Position numbers and translations under genes: made by a program. From Oscillospiraceae bacterium (GTDB taxonomy: Bacteria > Bacillota > Clostridia > Oscillospirales > CAG-272), in the NCBI GenBank assembly GCA_015064155.1, contig SVST01000006.1:54548-118547 (forward strand): a stretch of 64,000 bases of DNA, in the 5' to 3' direction. Positions 1 to 6,991 of this stretch are shown here, one piece after another; the first letter of the stretch is position 1, and each line of letters opens with the position of its first letter. The notes under the pieces were generated by a model. It worked only from the letters and a program-made list of their open reading frames with translations. It was not told where the DNA came from and searched no databases.

Positions 1-877
1 GCAATCTTTGCTGCAAATAGCGGTTCAACGACGTTTCCTTTTGGGAAATCGTTGCAAGACCGATGCGTTCCACGCATCTGATTCCCTCGCAAAGCCCCGC
101 AATCGCAGGGGTTGGCAGGGTTCCCGCCTCGTATCGTTCGGGGGGTTCCCCCGGCATACTTTTCTCCAAGGAATACACACCACTGCCGCCTTCCATCAAG
201 GTATCGGCGGTCAGGTTCTTCGAAAGCAGTAAAAGTCCGCTTCCCTGCGGTCCCAGAAGTCCCTTGTGCCCCGGCACGCACAACGCATCAATCTGCATCC
301 TCTCTACGTGAATCGGCAAATGTCCCGCAGATTGTGCCGCGTCCACCACGAACAGAATCCCGTGCTCCGCGCAGAGCCTTCCGAGTGCTTCCAAGGGAAG
401 CACCGACGAACAGATGTTGGACGCATGCGCCGCAATCAGCATCCGCGTGTTGGGTCGAATCAAGGCTCGAGTAGCGCGAAGAACCTCCTCTTTGGAGTGA
501 TCACGTCTGTGCACCAGCGTTGGAAAAACGTCGTATTCGATCAGCCCCTGTGCCGCCAGCTTGGCAATCGGACGCAAAACCGCGTTATGCTCCAGATCCG
601 AAATCAAAACGTGATCCCCGGTCTTTAAAAGTCCCTTGATTGCCAAATTCAACGACATAGTCGTATTCATCGTAAAAATCACCCGTTCCGGCGCGTCCGA
701 ACCAAAAAATTGTGCCGCCGCCTCGCGGCATTCATAGATTTTTTCTGCCGCAGCCGCAGCAAGCGCGTGCGAGCTTCTGCCGGGATTTCCGCAATACTCA
801 CGCATACAGCGTGCTTGCTCCTCAATTACCGAAAGCGGTTTTGGGAAGCTCGTTGCCGAATTATCCAAATATATCAT
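1..877 (-). CDS. Cysteine desulfurase family protein (class V aminotransferase), 3' end outside window
   Basis: A PLP enzyme that would remove sulfur from cysteine as an enzyme-bound persulfide for Fe-S, thio-cofactor or selenium-related chemistry. Reading from the ATG at 877, residues 1-10 give MIYLDNSATS, the usual opening of the family. DAAQSAGH lies at about 179-186 and the PLP-binding lysine sits in PGHKGLLGPQGSG (K205), typical of the EF2568-type branch of class V aminotransferases. 292 codons are visible; family members are about 380 residues, so the C-terminal part with the catalytic cysteine loop is beyond the edge and cannot be checked. The start lies 3 nt after the stop of the DUF3343 gene, so the two are co-transcribed. 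Whether the role is general Fe-S assembly or selenium metabolism is open. Confidence 0.9.
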   Translation of the reverse strand, partial: MIYLDNSATSFPKPLSVIEEQARCMREYCGNPGRSSHALAAAAAEKIYECREAAAQFFGSDAPERVIFTMNTTMSLNLAIKGLLKTGDHVLISDLEHNAVLRPIAKLAAQGLIEYDVFPTLVHRRDHSKEEVLRATRALIRPNTRMLIAAHASNICSSVLPLEALGRLCAEHGILFVVDAAQSAGHLPIHVERMQIDALCVPGHKGLLGPQGSGLLLLSKNLTADTLMEGGSGVYSLEKSMPGEPPERYEAGTLPTPAIAGLCEGIRCVERIGLATISQKETSLNRYLQQRL

Positions 878-880
878 ACG

Positions 881-1120
881 TCACCGCTTCTGCGTTTCAT
901 AAAAATCGCGGGGACGGATTCCCGCGCGCTCAAGAATTCTTCTCACGTTCGCATTCTGTACGCAGTCGTAAGAAAGCGCATACACGCATCCGCGGCTGCC
1001 CTTTGCCGAATCAGCCTTGATGACATCACACAGGATCGCCGCCCCGTTCAACACACGCTGTGCGCGCATTGCCTGCGTCACCGAGCCGATCACTGCCATA
1101 CATTCCTTGGCTTGTTGCAT
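881..1120 (-). CDS. DUF3343 family small protein
   Basis: A 79-residue protein beginning MQQAKECMAVIGSV. The pattern of an N-terminal beta strand, a helix, a Cys at the AILCDVI segment and a Gly/Cys-rich SRGCVYAL segment fits DUF3343, which is described as a putative sulfur or selenium carrier-like family. The ATG at 1120 is chosen because GAAGGGGG lies just upstream on the minus strand; a longer frame to 1273 lacks a ribosome-binding site. It is followed after 3 nt by the cysteine desulfurase gene, a pairing known from other Firmicutes, which suggests the small protein accepts sulfur or selenium from that enzyme. No experiment-level function can be claimed. Confidence 0.8.
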   Translation of the reverse strand: MQQAKECMAVIGSVTQAMRAQRVLNGAAILCDVIKADSAKGSRGCVYALSYDCVQNANVRRILERAGIRPRDFYETQKR

Positions 1121-1258
1121 ATTTGCACCCCCTTCAACGACAGAATATGCCAAAGTCCGACAACGCGTGCAAATCTTTTGCGGAATTGAATACAAGCCTC
1201 CCTCACAGTCGATACTCTTCACGTCAAATAAAAATACCCGATGAAAGGATCGAACGAT

Positions 1259-2554
1259 ATGAACAAACCGCAAATTCTGCGCTGCTGCGCACGTGAAATT
1301 TTAGACTCCAGAGGAAATCCGACCATTGAAGCCACCGTTTTTCTCTCCGACGGCTCGGTCGGTGTGGCAAGCGTCCCCTCGGGGGCGTCAACAGGGATAT
1401 ACGAAGCCCACGAGCTGCGCGACCAAAACCGCCAGCGATACGGAGGTCGCGGAGTTCAGGAAGCCGCGGTGCAGGTTGCCAAGGTGATCTCCCCTGCGCT
1501 TTCGGGGGCTTATGCCTCGGAGCAAACCGAAATTGACCGCATTCTGTGCGATCTGGACGCCACCGAAAACAAGAAAAATCTCGGTGCCAATACGTTGCTT
1601 GCCGTTTCTCTTGCCAATGCCAGATCGGCGGCAAATTACTATCACATGCCGCTTTACCGTTATCTCGGCGGTGCTTCTGCCGAGCGTCTGCCGGTTCCCA
1701 TGATGAACATCCTCAACGGCGGCGCACATGCCTCCAACAACCTTGATATTCAGGAATTTATGATCGCTCCCGTGGGTGCCACCTCCTTTGCTGAGGCACT
1801 TCGAATGGGGGCGGAAATCTACCGCATGCTGGGAAAGCTGTTGCGAGCAAGGGGACTTTCGACGTCGGTCGGGGACGAGGGCGGTTATGCCCCCGATCTT
1901 ACCGATGAAGAGGAGGCACTCGATTTGATCATGCGTGCCATTGAGGAAGCGGGCTACGACACGAGGCAAGTGAAGATTGCCCTGGATGTGGCAGCCGGAG
2001 AATGGTACAGCACCGAGGATCATACCTATCATCTTCCTAAGAAGGGCTTGGTCTTCTCTGACCGCGAATTGATCGCGCATTGGGACAAGCTGTCGCAAAA
2101 ATATCCGATTTTCTCGATTGAGGACGGCTTGGATCAACGCGATTTTGAAGCCTGGAGCAGAATGACGCAAGCACTTGGTGATCGCATTCGGTTGGTAGGT
2201 GACGACCTGTTTGTCACCAATGAAAAGCGTCTTCGCGCAGGCATCAAGCAAGGAGCCGCGAACGCCGTTTTGATAAAGCCCAATCAAATCGGTACGCTTT
2301 CCGAGGTGCTTTCCGTGATTGAAACCGCAAAGGCTGCGGGATACACGGTGATTCCCTCCCACCGAAGCGGCGAAACCGAAGACACGACGCTTGCCGATCT
2401 TGCCGTTGCCGTCAATGCTCCGTTTATCAAATCGGGAGCCCCCTGCCGTTCCGAACGAACCGCAAAATACAACCGACTGTTAAGGATTGAAGCATCTCTC
2501 GGTGCAAATGCGCGCTATACCTGCACCGAGGCGGATAAGGAATACAAAAAATAG
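1259..2554 (+). CDS. eno: Enolase (phosphopyruvate hydratase)
   Basis: Converts 2-phosphoglycerate to phosphoenolpyruvate in glycolysis; cytoplasmic and Mg2+-dependent. The 431 residues match the family length. Visible signatures are REILDSRGNPT near the N-terminus, GGAHASNN, SVGDEGGYAPDL with the catalytic Glu, the metal ligands in SIEDGLDQ and LVGDDLFVTN, the catalytic Lys in LIKPNQIGT, and the HRSGETED loop with GAPCRSER near the end. The ATG at 1259 is preferred over the in-frame ATG at 1241 because GAAAGGA lies just before 1259 and the protein then begins at the usual place. It is monocistronic and ends at a hairpin shared with the convergent radC operon. Confidence 0.97.
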   Translation: MNKPQILRCCAREILDSRGNPTIEATVFLSDGSVGVASVPSGASTGIYEAHELRDQNRQRYGGRGVQEAAVQVAKVISPALSGAYASEQTEIDRILCDLDATENKKNLGANTLLAVSLANARSAANYYHMPLYRYLGGASAERLPVPMMNILNGGAHASNNLDIQEFMIAPVGATSFAEALRMGAEIYRMLGKLLRARGLSTSVGDEGGYAPDLTDEEEALDLIMRAIEEAGYDTRQVKIALDVAAGEWYSTEDHTYHLPKKGLVFSDRELIAHWDKLSQKYPIFSIEDGLDQRDFEAWSRMTQALGDRIRLVGDDLFVTNEKRLRAGIKQGAANAVLIKPNQIGTLSEVLSVIETAKAAGYTVIPSHRSGETEDTTLADLAVAVNAPFIKSGAPCRSERTAKYNRLLRIEASLGANARYTCTEADKEYKK

Positions 2555-2563
2555 GAGAAAAAC

Positions 2564-2609
2564 AAAGAATAACCGTCCGCATCAACTGCACAGACGGTTA
2601 TTCTTTATT
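2564..2609. terminator. Bidirectional intrinsic terminator between eno and radC
   Basis: A 14-bp perfect inverted repeat (2564-2577 with 2593-2606, arm AAAGAATAACCGTC) with a 15-nt loop. It is A-rich on one flank and T-rich on the other, so it can end transcription from the convergent genes on both sides. Confidence 0.85.
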
Positions 2610-2621
2610 GTAGCCGTAGGA

Positions 2622-3422
2622 TTACTCTTCCACCTGACAGGATTGCGACAAGAACGGTTCAAATCTGCACGCGTTCTCTTCCACGTCGTAAAAGGTTTCG
2701 TAAAATCCGCATTCCAAGCGTTTGGAGATGGGAGAGCATCGGAACATTCCGCAATGCTGTCGCATAATGGGGAGATAATTCATTCCCGCAAAGATAAAAT
2801 GCTCGACCAGCGTAATTCCCAAGGTATTCAGATGAGAATTGATCTGATCGGTAAATTGCAGATCCTCCTGCGACGGAATCGCAAGCCCATCGGGATGATT
2901 ATGCGCCAGCAAGACGGCAGAAGCCTTTAAATTGAGTGACAGCTCGGTAATTTTTCGGAAGGAGGCTTGACTGCAGTTCACGTCCCCCTTTGCCAGCAAA
3001 ACGCAGTCGATCAGATGCATACTGTTGTTGAAAAGCATCAGATAGACGTGCTCCTCACCGATGCCGAGAAATTTGGGCTGTAAATACTGCGCGATGGTAC
3101 TCATACGGTCGTACATCTTTGTCGGCTTCAAATAAGACAGTTCGTATCGACGGAGAAGCTCGACCGCAAGTCGAATCAAAAGCGCACTGTTTTCTCCAAC
3201 TCCGTTCACGCGGCAGAGCTCGTCGGGTGACGCATTCAAGACACCCTTGATACCGCGAAACTCTTGCAGCAAGGCGTGCGCCGTTGGATTGGTATCCACA
3301 CGGGGAATCGAATAAAACAGCAGCAATTCCAAAAGCTCGTGATCCGCCAAAGAGGACAGCTCCGCTTTCTTTGCCTTTTCCCGCATTCTGTGGCGATGAT
3401 CCTTATGTATATTAGCGTCCAT
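2622..3422 (-). CDS. radC: RadC family protein (JAMM/MPN domain)
   Basis: A 266-residue RadC-like protein. The N-terminal half has a helix-hairpin-helix type region (SPDELCRVNGVGENSA), and the C-terminal half has the metalloprotease-like motif HNHPDGLAIPSQED (H-x-H-P-x(7)-S-x-x-D). The family was named for DNA repair but its biochemical role is unsettled. The ATG at 3422 follows AAAAAGGAC; the upstream in-frame TTG at 3446 is less likely. It is the second gene of a two-gene operon behind a LexA-like repressor, 26 nt downstream, which fits a DNA-damage or mobile-element response but does not prove one. Confidence 0.9.
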   Translation of the reverse strand: MDANIHKDHRHRMREKAKKAELSSLADHELLELLLFYSIPRVDTNPTAHALLQEFRGIKGVLNASPDELCRVNGVGENSALLIRLAVELLRRYELSYLKPTKMYDRMSTIAQYLQPKFLGIGEEHVYLMLFNNSMHLIDCVLLAKGDVNCSQASFRKITELSLNLKASAVLLAHNHPDGLAIPSQEDLQFTDQINSHLNTLGITLVEHFIFAGMNYLPIMRQHCGMFRCSPISKRLECGFYETFYDVEENACRFEPFLSQSCQVEE

Positions 3423-3448
3423 GTTGCCTATTGTCCTTTTTCGCAATC

Positions 3449-4273
3449 TTATTTCCGCTTCAATCTGCCGATCACTCTACCCCTGCACTGCACGCTTGTG
3501 TACTCCTTGAGCAGGATCGGCGCATACGTGGGATTCAAGGAAATCAATCGGTCGCCGCCGTATACCTTAAAGTATACGTCACCGTCCAACGTGAAGATGC
3601 CAAGCTCTCCGCTTTCGATCGAATCGGTATTCTGCACCAGCAGCGTATCTCCGCTATGATACTTCGGCTCCATACTGTTTCCGCTGATCCGCAAAGCATA
3701 GTTCGCATCGGCGGTTTTTTCGTTGTTCGGAATCTTAATCGTTTCAGCAACCGCGTTGTCCAAATAGAAGCCGGTACCTGCAGAGGCAGGGATATCGTAC
3801 AGCGGAATCGGACGCTTGCCCGTACGCGCGGTCGGTTCCCCCGCATAGCGGTTCACCGGCATCGGTGTGGGAAGAATCCTTGCAACCGATTGCTTTTCCC
3901 TATGGGCAGGAAGTGCCTCCTCCGACACCCCATCCGACAAGGAAGCCGTGCGTGCAACCTCCTTTTCCAGCACGGTATCGACCAGGCTTTTGCCCCACGA
4001 GTCCAGCGTTCGATAGTCTTCTATCAGCGCAATCTCATCCAGGGAAAGCGTATAGTTATGGTCGTTTTCGGGAGTGCCGCTTACAATATATTCCAAGGAG
4101 CATCCCAATGCGCCGCACAGCGCGATCATACTGGAAAGCTTGGGAGAATCACTCATTCCCGCCAAAATTTTGGAAAGCGTTCCCAAGGGGATTCCCGAAC
4201 GCTCGGCAAGCTGATCGTTGGTCAGCTTTTGTTCATTTTTTATTTTCTTAATTCGGTCCAAATAGGTTTCCAT
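3449..4273 (-). CDS. XRE-type helix-turn-helix regulator with S24 (LexA-like) autoprotease domain
   Basis: A 274-residue repressor. Residues 1-65 form an HTH_3 domain (LTNDQLAERSGIPLGTLSKI). The C-terminal part is a LexA/CI-type S24 peptidase: a likely Ala-Gly self-cleavage site in PASAGTGF, the nucleophile Ser in SGNSMEPKYHSGD and the general-base Lys in VYFKVYGGD. Such proteins cleave themselves after RecA activation and then release their target promoters. The start at 4273 has GGGAGG 6 nt upstream; a TTG two codons earlier would overlap that site. It heads the operon with radC and is divergent from the small membrane protein gene at 4443, so the shared intergenic region is a likely target. 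Confidence 0.92.
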   Translation of the reverse strand: METYLDRIKKIKNEQKLTNDQLAERSGIPLGTLSKILAGMSDSPKLSSMIALCGALGCSLEYIVSGTPENDHNYTLSLDEIALIEDYRTLDSWGKSLVDTVLEKEVARTASLSDGVSEEALPAHREKQSVARILPTPMPVNRYAGEPTARTGKRPIPLYDIPASAGTGFYLDNAVAETIKIPNNEKTADANYALRISGNSMEPKYHSGDTLLVQNTDSIESGELGIFTLDGDVYFKVYGGDRLISLNPTYAPILLKEYTSVQCRGRVIGRLKRK

Positions 4274-4302
4274 TTTCAACCTCCCGTTCCATTTACGGTC
4301 TT

Positions 4303-4331
4303 ATTATAGCACAGACTTCCCGTCTTGTAAA
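4303..4331 (-). promoter_or_regulatory. Sigma-A promoter of the S24 regulator-radC operon
   Basis: On the minus strand TTTACA (4331-4326), 17 nt, then TATAAT (4308-4303). The spacer holds AGACGGGAAGTCT, a short inverted repeat that could be an autoregulatory operator; that last point is only inference. Confidence 0.75.
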
Positions 4332-4371
4332 GAGGTTTTTGAAAAATTTTTCTTTTTTTGGAAAAAATCTA

Positions 4372-4400
4372 TTGACAAACCGAAAAAAGTATGGTATACT
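4372..4400 (+). promoter_or_regulatory. Strong sigma-A promoter, extended -10
   Basis: TTGACA at 4372-4377, 17 nt, then TATACT at 4395-4400 preceded by TGG. It drives the small membrane protein gene at 4443. The promoter before the T-box at 9829 is nearly identical. Confidence 0.85.
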
Positions 4401-4442
4401 ACGCTTGCAAGAGTTCCAATTATGGTATTTTAGGAGGTCGTT

Positions 4443-4769
4443 ATGAACCGTTATTTTGATAAAAACGAACAATTCAATTCCAATAGCAGAATTTTTGACG
4501 AATTTTACAGTGGTGCACAAAAGTCAAAAGAATTGAAAAGATCTGCCCCTTGCGACCTGCGCTCGCGTCTGGCGGACAAGCTTTCCGCGCTTGCCTGCTC
4601 CCGTATTTTGCGCGTTGCGAAGGCGGTTACCTTCTCGGTCGTACTGTTCTCCTTTTTGGGTGTCGTAGGTGCTATGGAGCACGGACGACTGGGAATCGGA
4701 AGCGGTCTTTTGATCTCGGCTGTTTTACTGGGGCTTGAGTATCTCTGCCTTTGCCGTCACGGCTCGTAA
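4443..4769 (+). CDS. Small membrane protein of unknown function
   Basis: 108 residues with a strong start (TAGGAGGTCGTT before the ATG). I do not recognise a family. Residues 1-55 are polar and charged, then two hydrophobic segments follow (about 60-80, with VTFSVVLFSFLGVVGAM, and 85-103, with LLISAVLLGLEYLCL), so a cytoplasmic head with two membrane helices is likely. It is transcribed from a strong promoter divergent from the LexA-like repressor, which may control it. Its last 13 bases overlap the end of the convergent spoIIP gene. Confidence 0.7.
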   Translation: MNRYFDKNEQFNSNSRIFDEFYSGAQKSKELKRSAPCDLRSRLADKLSALACSRILRVAKAVTFSVVLFSFLGVVGAMEHGRLGIGSGLLISAVLLGLEYLCLCRHGS

Positions 4770-5827
4770 AGCAATTCGGCAAGCGTTTCCCCCACCAATA
4801 CCGCGGCAAGCTTTGCCTCCTTGGGCGAGTTTGCCGCGGTTCCTATTTCTAAATGAAGAGAATACGGTGCAAGCTCCTGATTCAACGAGGTGGGAGCAAG
4901 CTTTACGGGGCGGCAAACCGTAGCGCCGTCAGCGTCCAACCGCGCTCTCAGCTGTAACGCGAGCGCAAGGTTTTTCTCCCACCACTCGCTTGACGACTCG
5001 GTTGCGTCGGTCCCGACCACCGCCCTGATCTGTGCAACCTCCTCTTCCCCGTAACACCCCTGCGAACGGATAACCGTGCCGTCGTCCTCGATGACAAGGT
5101 CGCGATGCAAATCGATCACGTAGCGGATGGTTGGATAAAGAGTGAGGTACCGACGGATGCTTTCCGCGGCTCGTTGGTAGGAGCCTCCCACCCCCGATGC
5201 ATCGTAAACCTCGCGGCAGTGAATCGCAACGATTCCAAAGCGGTTTAACGTTTCGCAGAGTGCCTCTCCGACAGCCAGCATATTTTGGGACTCGTCGTCA
5301 CTTCGGGCAAGATCCCCGAGCTCTCCCTCTGCACGCGCGGCGTCGGACGAAAAATAGCTCTCCGAGGTGTGCGTATGTAAAATCAGCACCAACGGGTCAC
5401 TGCCCGCCACCGTACCGTCCGGCTTCATTGCAAGCAACGACTGTACGTCGGGAGAAAAGACGCTCTCGTTTTGTAAATAGGCAATTCCCAAGGACGAGCA
5501 GGAAAGATCCTCCGTGCGAATCGAAACGATTTCCTCTGCGGAACCGTTCCCCGGCGAATCCTTTTCCGGTGGAACCGCCGTGCCGTCGGGATTCTCGCTC
5601 GTTTGTATTTGCGAGGGGGTTCCGTCAATTCCCGCGTGCTCACCAAACCAATCTGCACCGCCCTTGCGGATCCATAGCGTTCCCGCGGCAAATAGTGCCG
5701 TCAAAAGCGAAATTCCAATCAAAAGAGTGGCAAACCCACTCTTTTTCCTTTGAAATCCGCCTTCTATTTTGATTTTCTCTGACGTGCTGACGGGCAGAGA
5801 TTCCAATGAACGGTCTTCCCTTTCCAA
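4757..5827 (-). CDS. spoIIP: Stage II sporulation protein P (SpoIIP), peptidoglycan amidase/endopeptidase
   Basis: Part of the DMP machine (SpoIID-SpoIIM-SpoIIP) that remodels septal peptidoglycan during engulfment; it sits in the mother-cell membrane facing the intermembrane space. 356 residues: cytoplasmic N-terminus, one membrane helix at about 33-52 (FATLLIGISLLTALFAAGTL), a low-complexity linker, then the amidase_3-like domain with LILHTHTSESY, YVIDLHRD and LHLEIGTAANS. The start is TTG at 5827, chosen because AAGGAGG lies 7 nt upstream and no better ATG exists. It follows gpr on the same strand, the arrangement known from Bacillus. Confidence 0.95.
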   Translation of the reverse strand: MEREDRSLESLPVSTSEKIKIEGGFQRKKSGFATLLIGISLLTALFAAGTLWIRKGGADWFGEHAGIDGTPSQIQTSENPDGTAVPPEKDSPGNGSAEEIVSIRTEDLSCSSLGIAYLQNESVFSPDVQSLLAMKPDGTVAGSDPLVLILHTHTSESYFSSDAARAEGELGDLARSDDESQNMLAVGEALCETLNRFGIVAIHCREVYDASGVGGSYQRAAESIRRYLTLYPTIRYVIDLHRDLVIEDDGTVIRSQGCYGEEEVAQIRAVVGTDATESSSEWWEKNLALALQLRARLDADGATVCRPVKLAPTSLNQELAPYSLHLEIGTAANSPKEAKLAAVLVGETLAELLYEP

Positions 5828-5892
5828 AACAGCCCCTCCTTGATCGTTTGAATGGTTTTGCCCTATTTTATGCGAAAATACCGCCTTTTATG

Positions 5893-6798
5893 CTACTCGC
5901 AAAGCTCATGCAACGCTTCGGAAAACGCATAGCAGAGAGCGCGTGACAGAATCCGCGACGCTGCTTTCGTCACAAGATCGCTTTCTTTCAGCGACACAAA
6001 AAAGCCGTCCTCGGCAGCCAACACCTCTTGCAGCAATCGGTCCTCTTCCTTTAATCCAGCGCGGAAAAGCGCATCCAAAGCAAGACTCCCCGAATGCATC
6101 ACCGTAGGAATGCCAATAGAAATCACGGGAACCCCCATGCTTTCCCGATTGATTGCCGCGCGGTGATTCCCCACTCCCGAGCCCGGGCTGATGCCGGTGT
6201 CGCTGATCTGTACCGTTGCCGCCAACCGTTCGCGCTGACTTGCCGCCAATGCGTCGACGACCACCAAAACGTCGGGCTTTACCAGCTCCACGGCAACGCG
6301 CAAAAGCTCTGCGGTTTCAATTCCCGTCTGTCCCAGCACGCCGGGAGCCAGGATGGAAATCGACGCACATTCCAGCGTTCGGTACAGCTCCTGCTCCTCG
6401 TTGCGCAAGTGCCGCGTAGCCGTCAAGCGTTTCACCGTTTGCGGACCGATTGCATCGGCGGTTAAGCTCTCATTTCCAAGTCCCACTGCCAAAACCGAAA
6501 ATCGGGACGTGACCTCTTTTCCGGCAAGACGCGCCGAAAGCCCCTTTACCTCTCCCGCCAAAAGCCTCGTCAGGCAAAGCTCCGCGTCCTTCGACAGCCG
6601 AAAAAAGGGTGCCGAATGAAAAGTCACGTATTCACCGCACGGGCGACCTAACGCACTTGCCGCCGCTTCGGTAACCACCGACAATCGGTCGATTTTAACC
6701 GTTCCCACCTGCTCCGTCCGCAGCGTTGCCCCCTTGGGCAGCCGATCGGGCTCCTTGCAGGTTTCACATGCCAAATCGCTTCTTACGTAACAATTCAT
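5893..6798 (-). CDS. gpr: GPR endopeptidase (germination protease)
   Basis: The aspartic-type protease (family A25) that degrades small acid-soluble spore proteins at germination, made in the forespore as a zymogen. 301 residues. Signature segments are VGLGNESLTADAIGPQTV, TATRHL, PGVLGQTGIET, VVVDALAA and DTGISPGSGVGNHR, all in family order. ATG at 6798 has AGAGAGGAA upstream. It lies 65 bp upstream of spoIIP on the same strand. The length is somewhat shorter than the Bacillus protein (about 370), mainly at the N-terminus. Confidence 0.95.
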   Translation of the reverse strand: MNCYVRSDLACETCKEPDRLPKGATLRTEQVGTVKIDRLSVVTEAAASALGRPCGEYVTFHSAPFFRLSKDAELCLTRLLAGEVKGLSARLAGKEVTSRFSVLAVGLGNESLTADAIGPQTVKRLTATRHLRNEEQELYRTLECASISILAPGVLGQTGIETAELLRVAVELVKPDVLVVVDALAASQRERLAATVQISDTGISPGSGVGNHRAAINRESMGVPVISIGIPTVMHSGSLALDALFRAGLKEEDRLLQEVLAAEDGFFVSLKESDLVTKAASRILSRALCYAFSEALHELCE

Positions 6799-6894
6799 TT
6801 ATAAATTCCTCTCTTTCCGTACAAAAAGACACAATTCTGAACATATTTTGCTAAGAAAATTAACAAAATATACATCAAAAAAATCGGGAAGCTA

Positions 6895-6923
6895 TTGAAA
6901 TCGGAAAGAAAATAGTTTATAAT
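6895..6923 (+). promoter_or_regulatory. Sigma-A promoter of the solute-binding lipoprotein gene
   Basis: TTGAAA at 6895-6900, 17 nt, TATAAT at 6918-6923. The start codon is 68 nt further on. Confidence 0.8.
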
Positions 6924-6991
6924 ATAGGAGTACATTGGACGCTTTTTGCGTCAAATTCCGATTTTCTACTAAGAGGAGGATTTTTCACACT

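Noticed and set aside
4309..4325. SOS box of the GAAC-N4-GTTC type before the S24 regulator
   Set aside because: Only a short AGAC/GTCT repeat is present; it does not match the Gram-positive LexA box.
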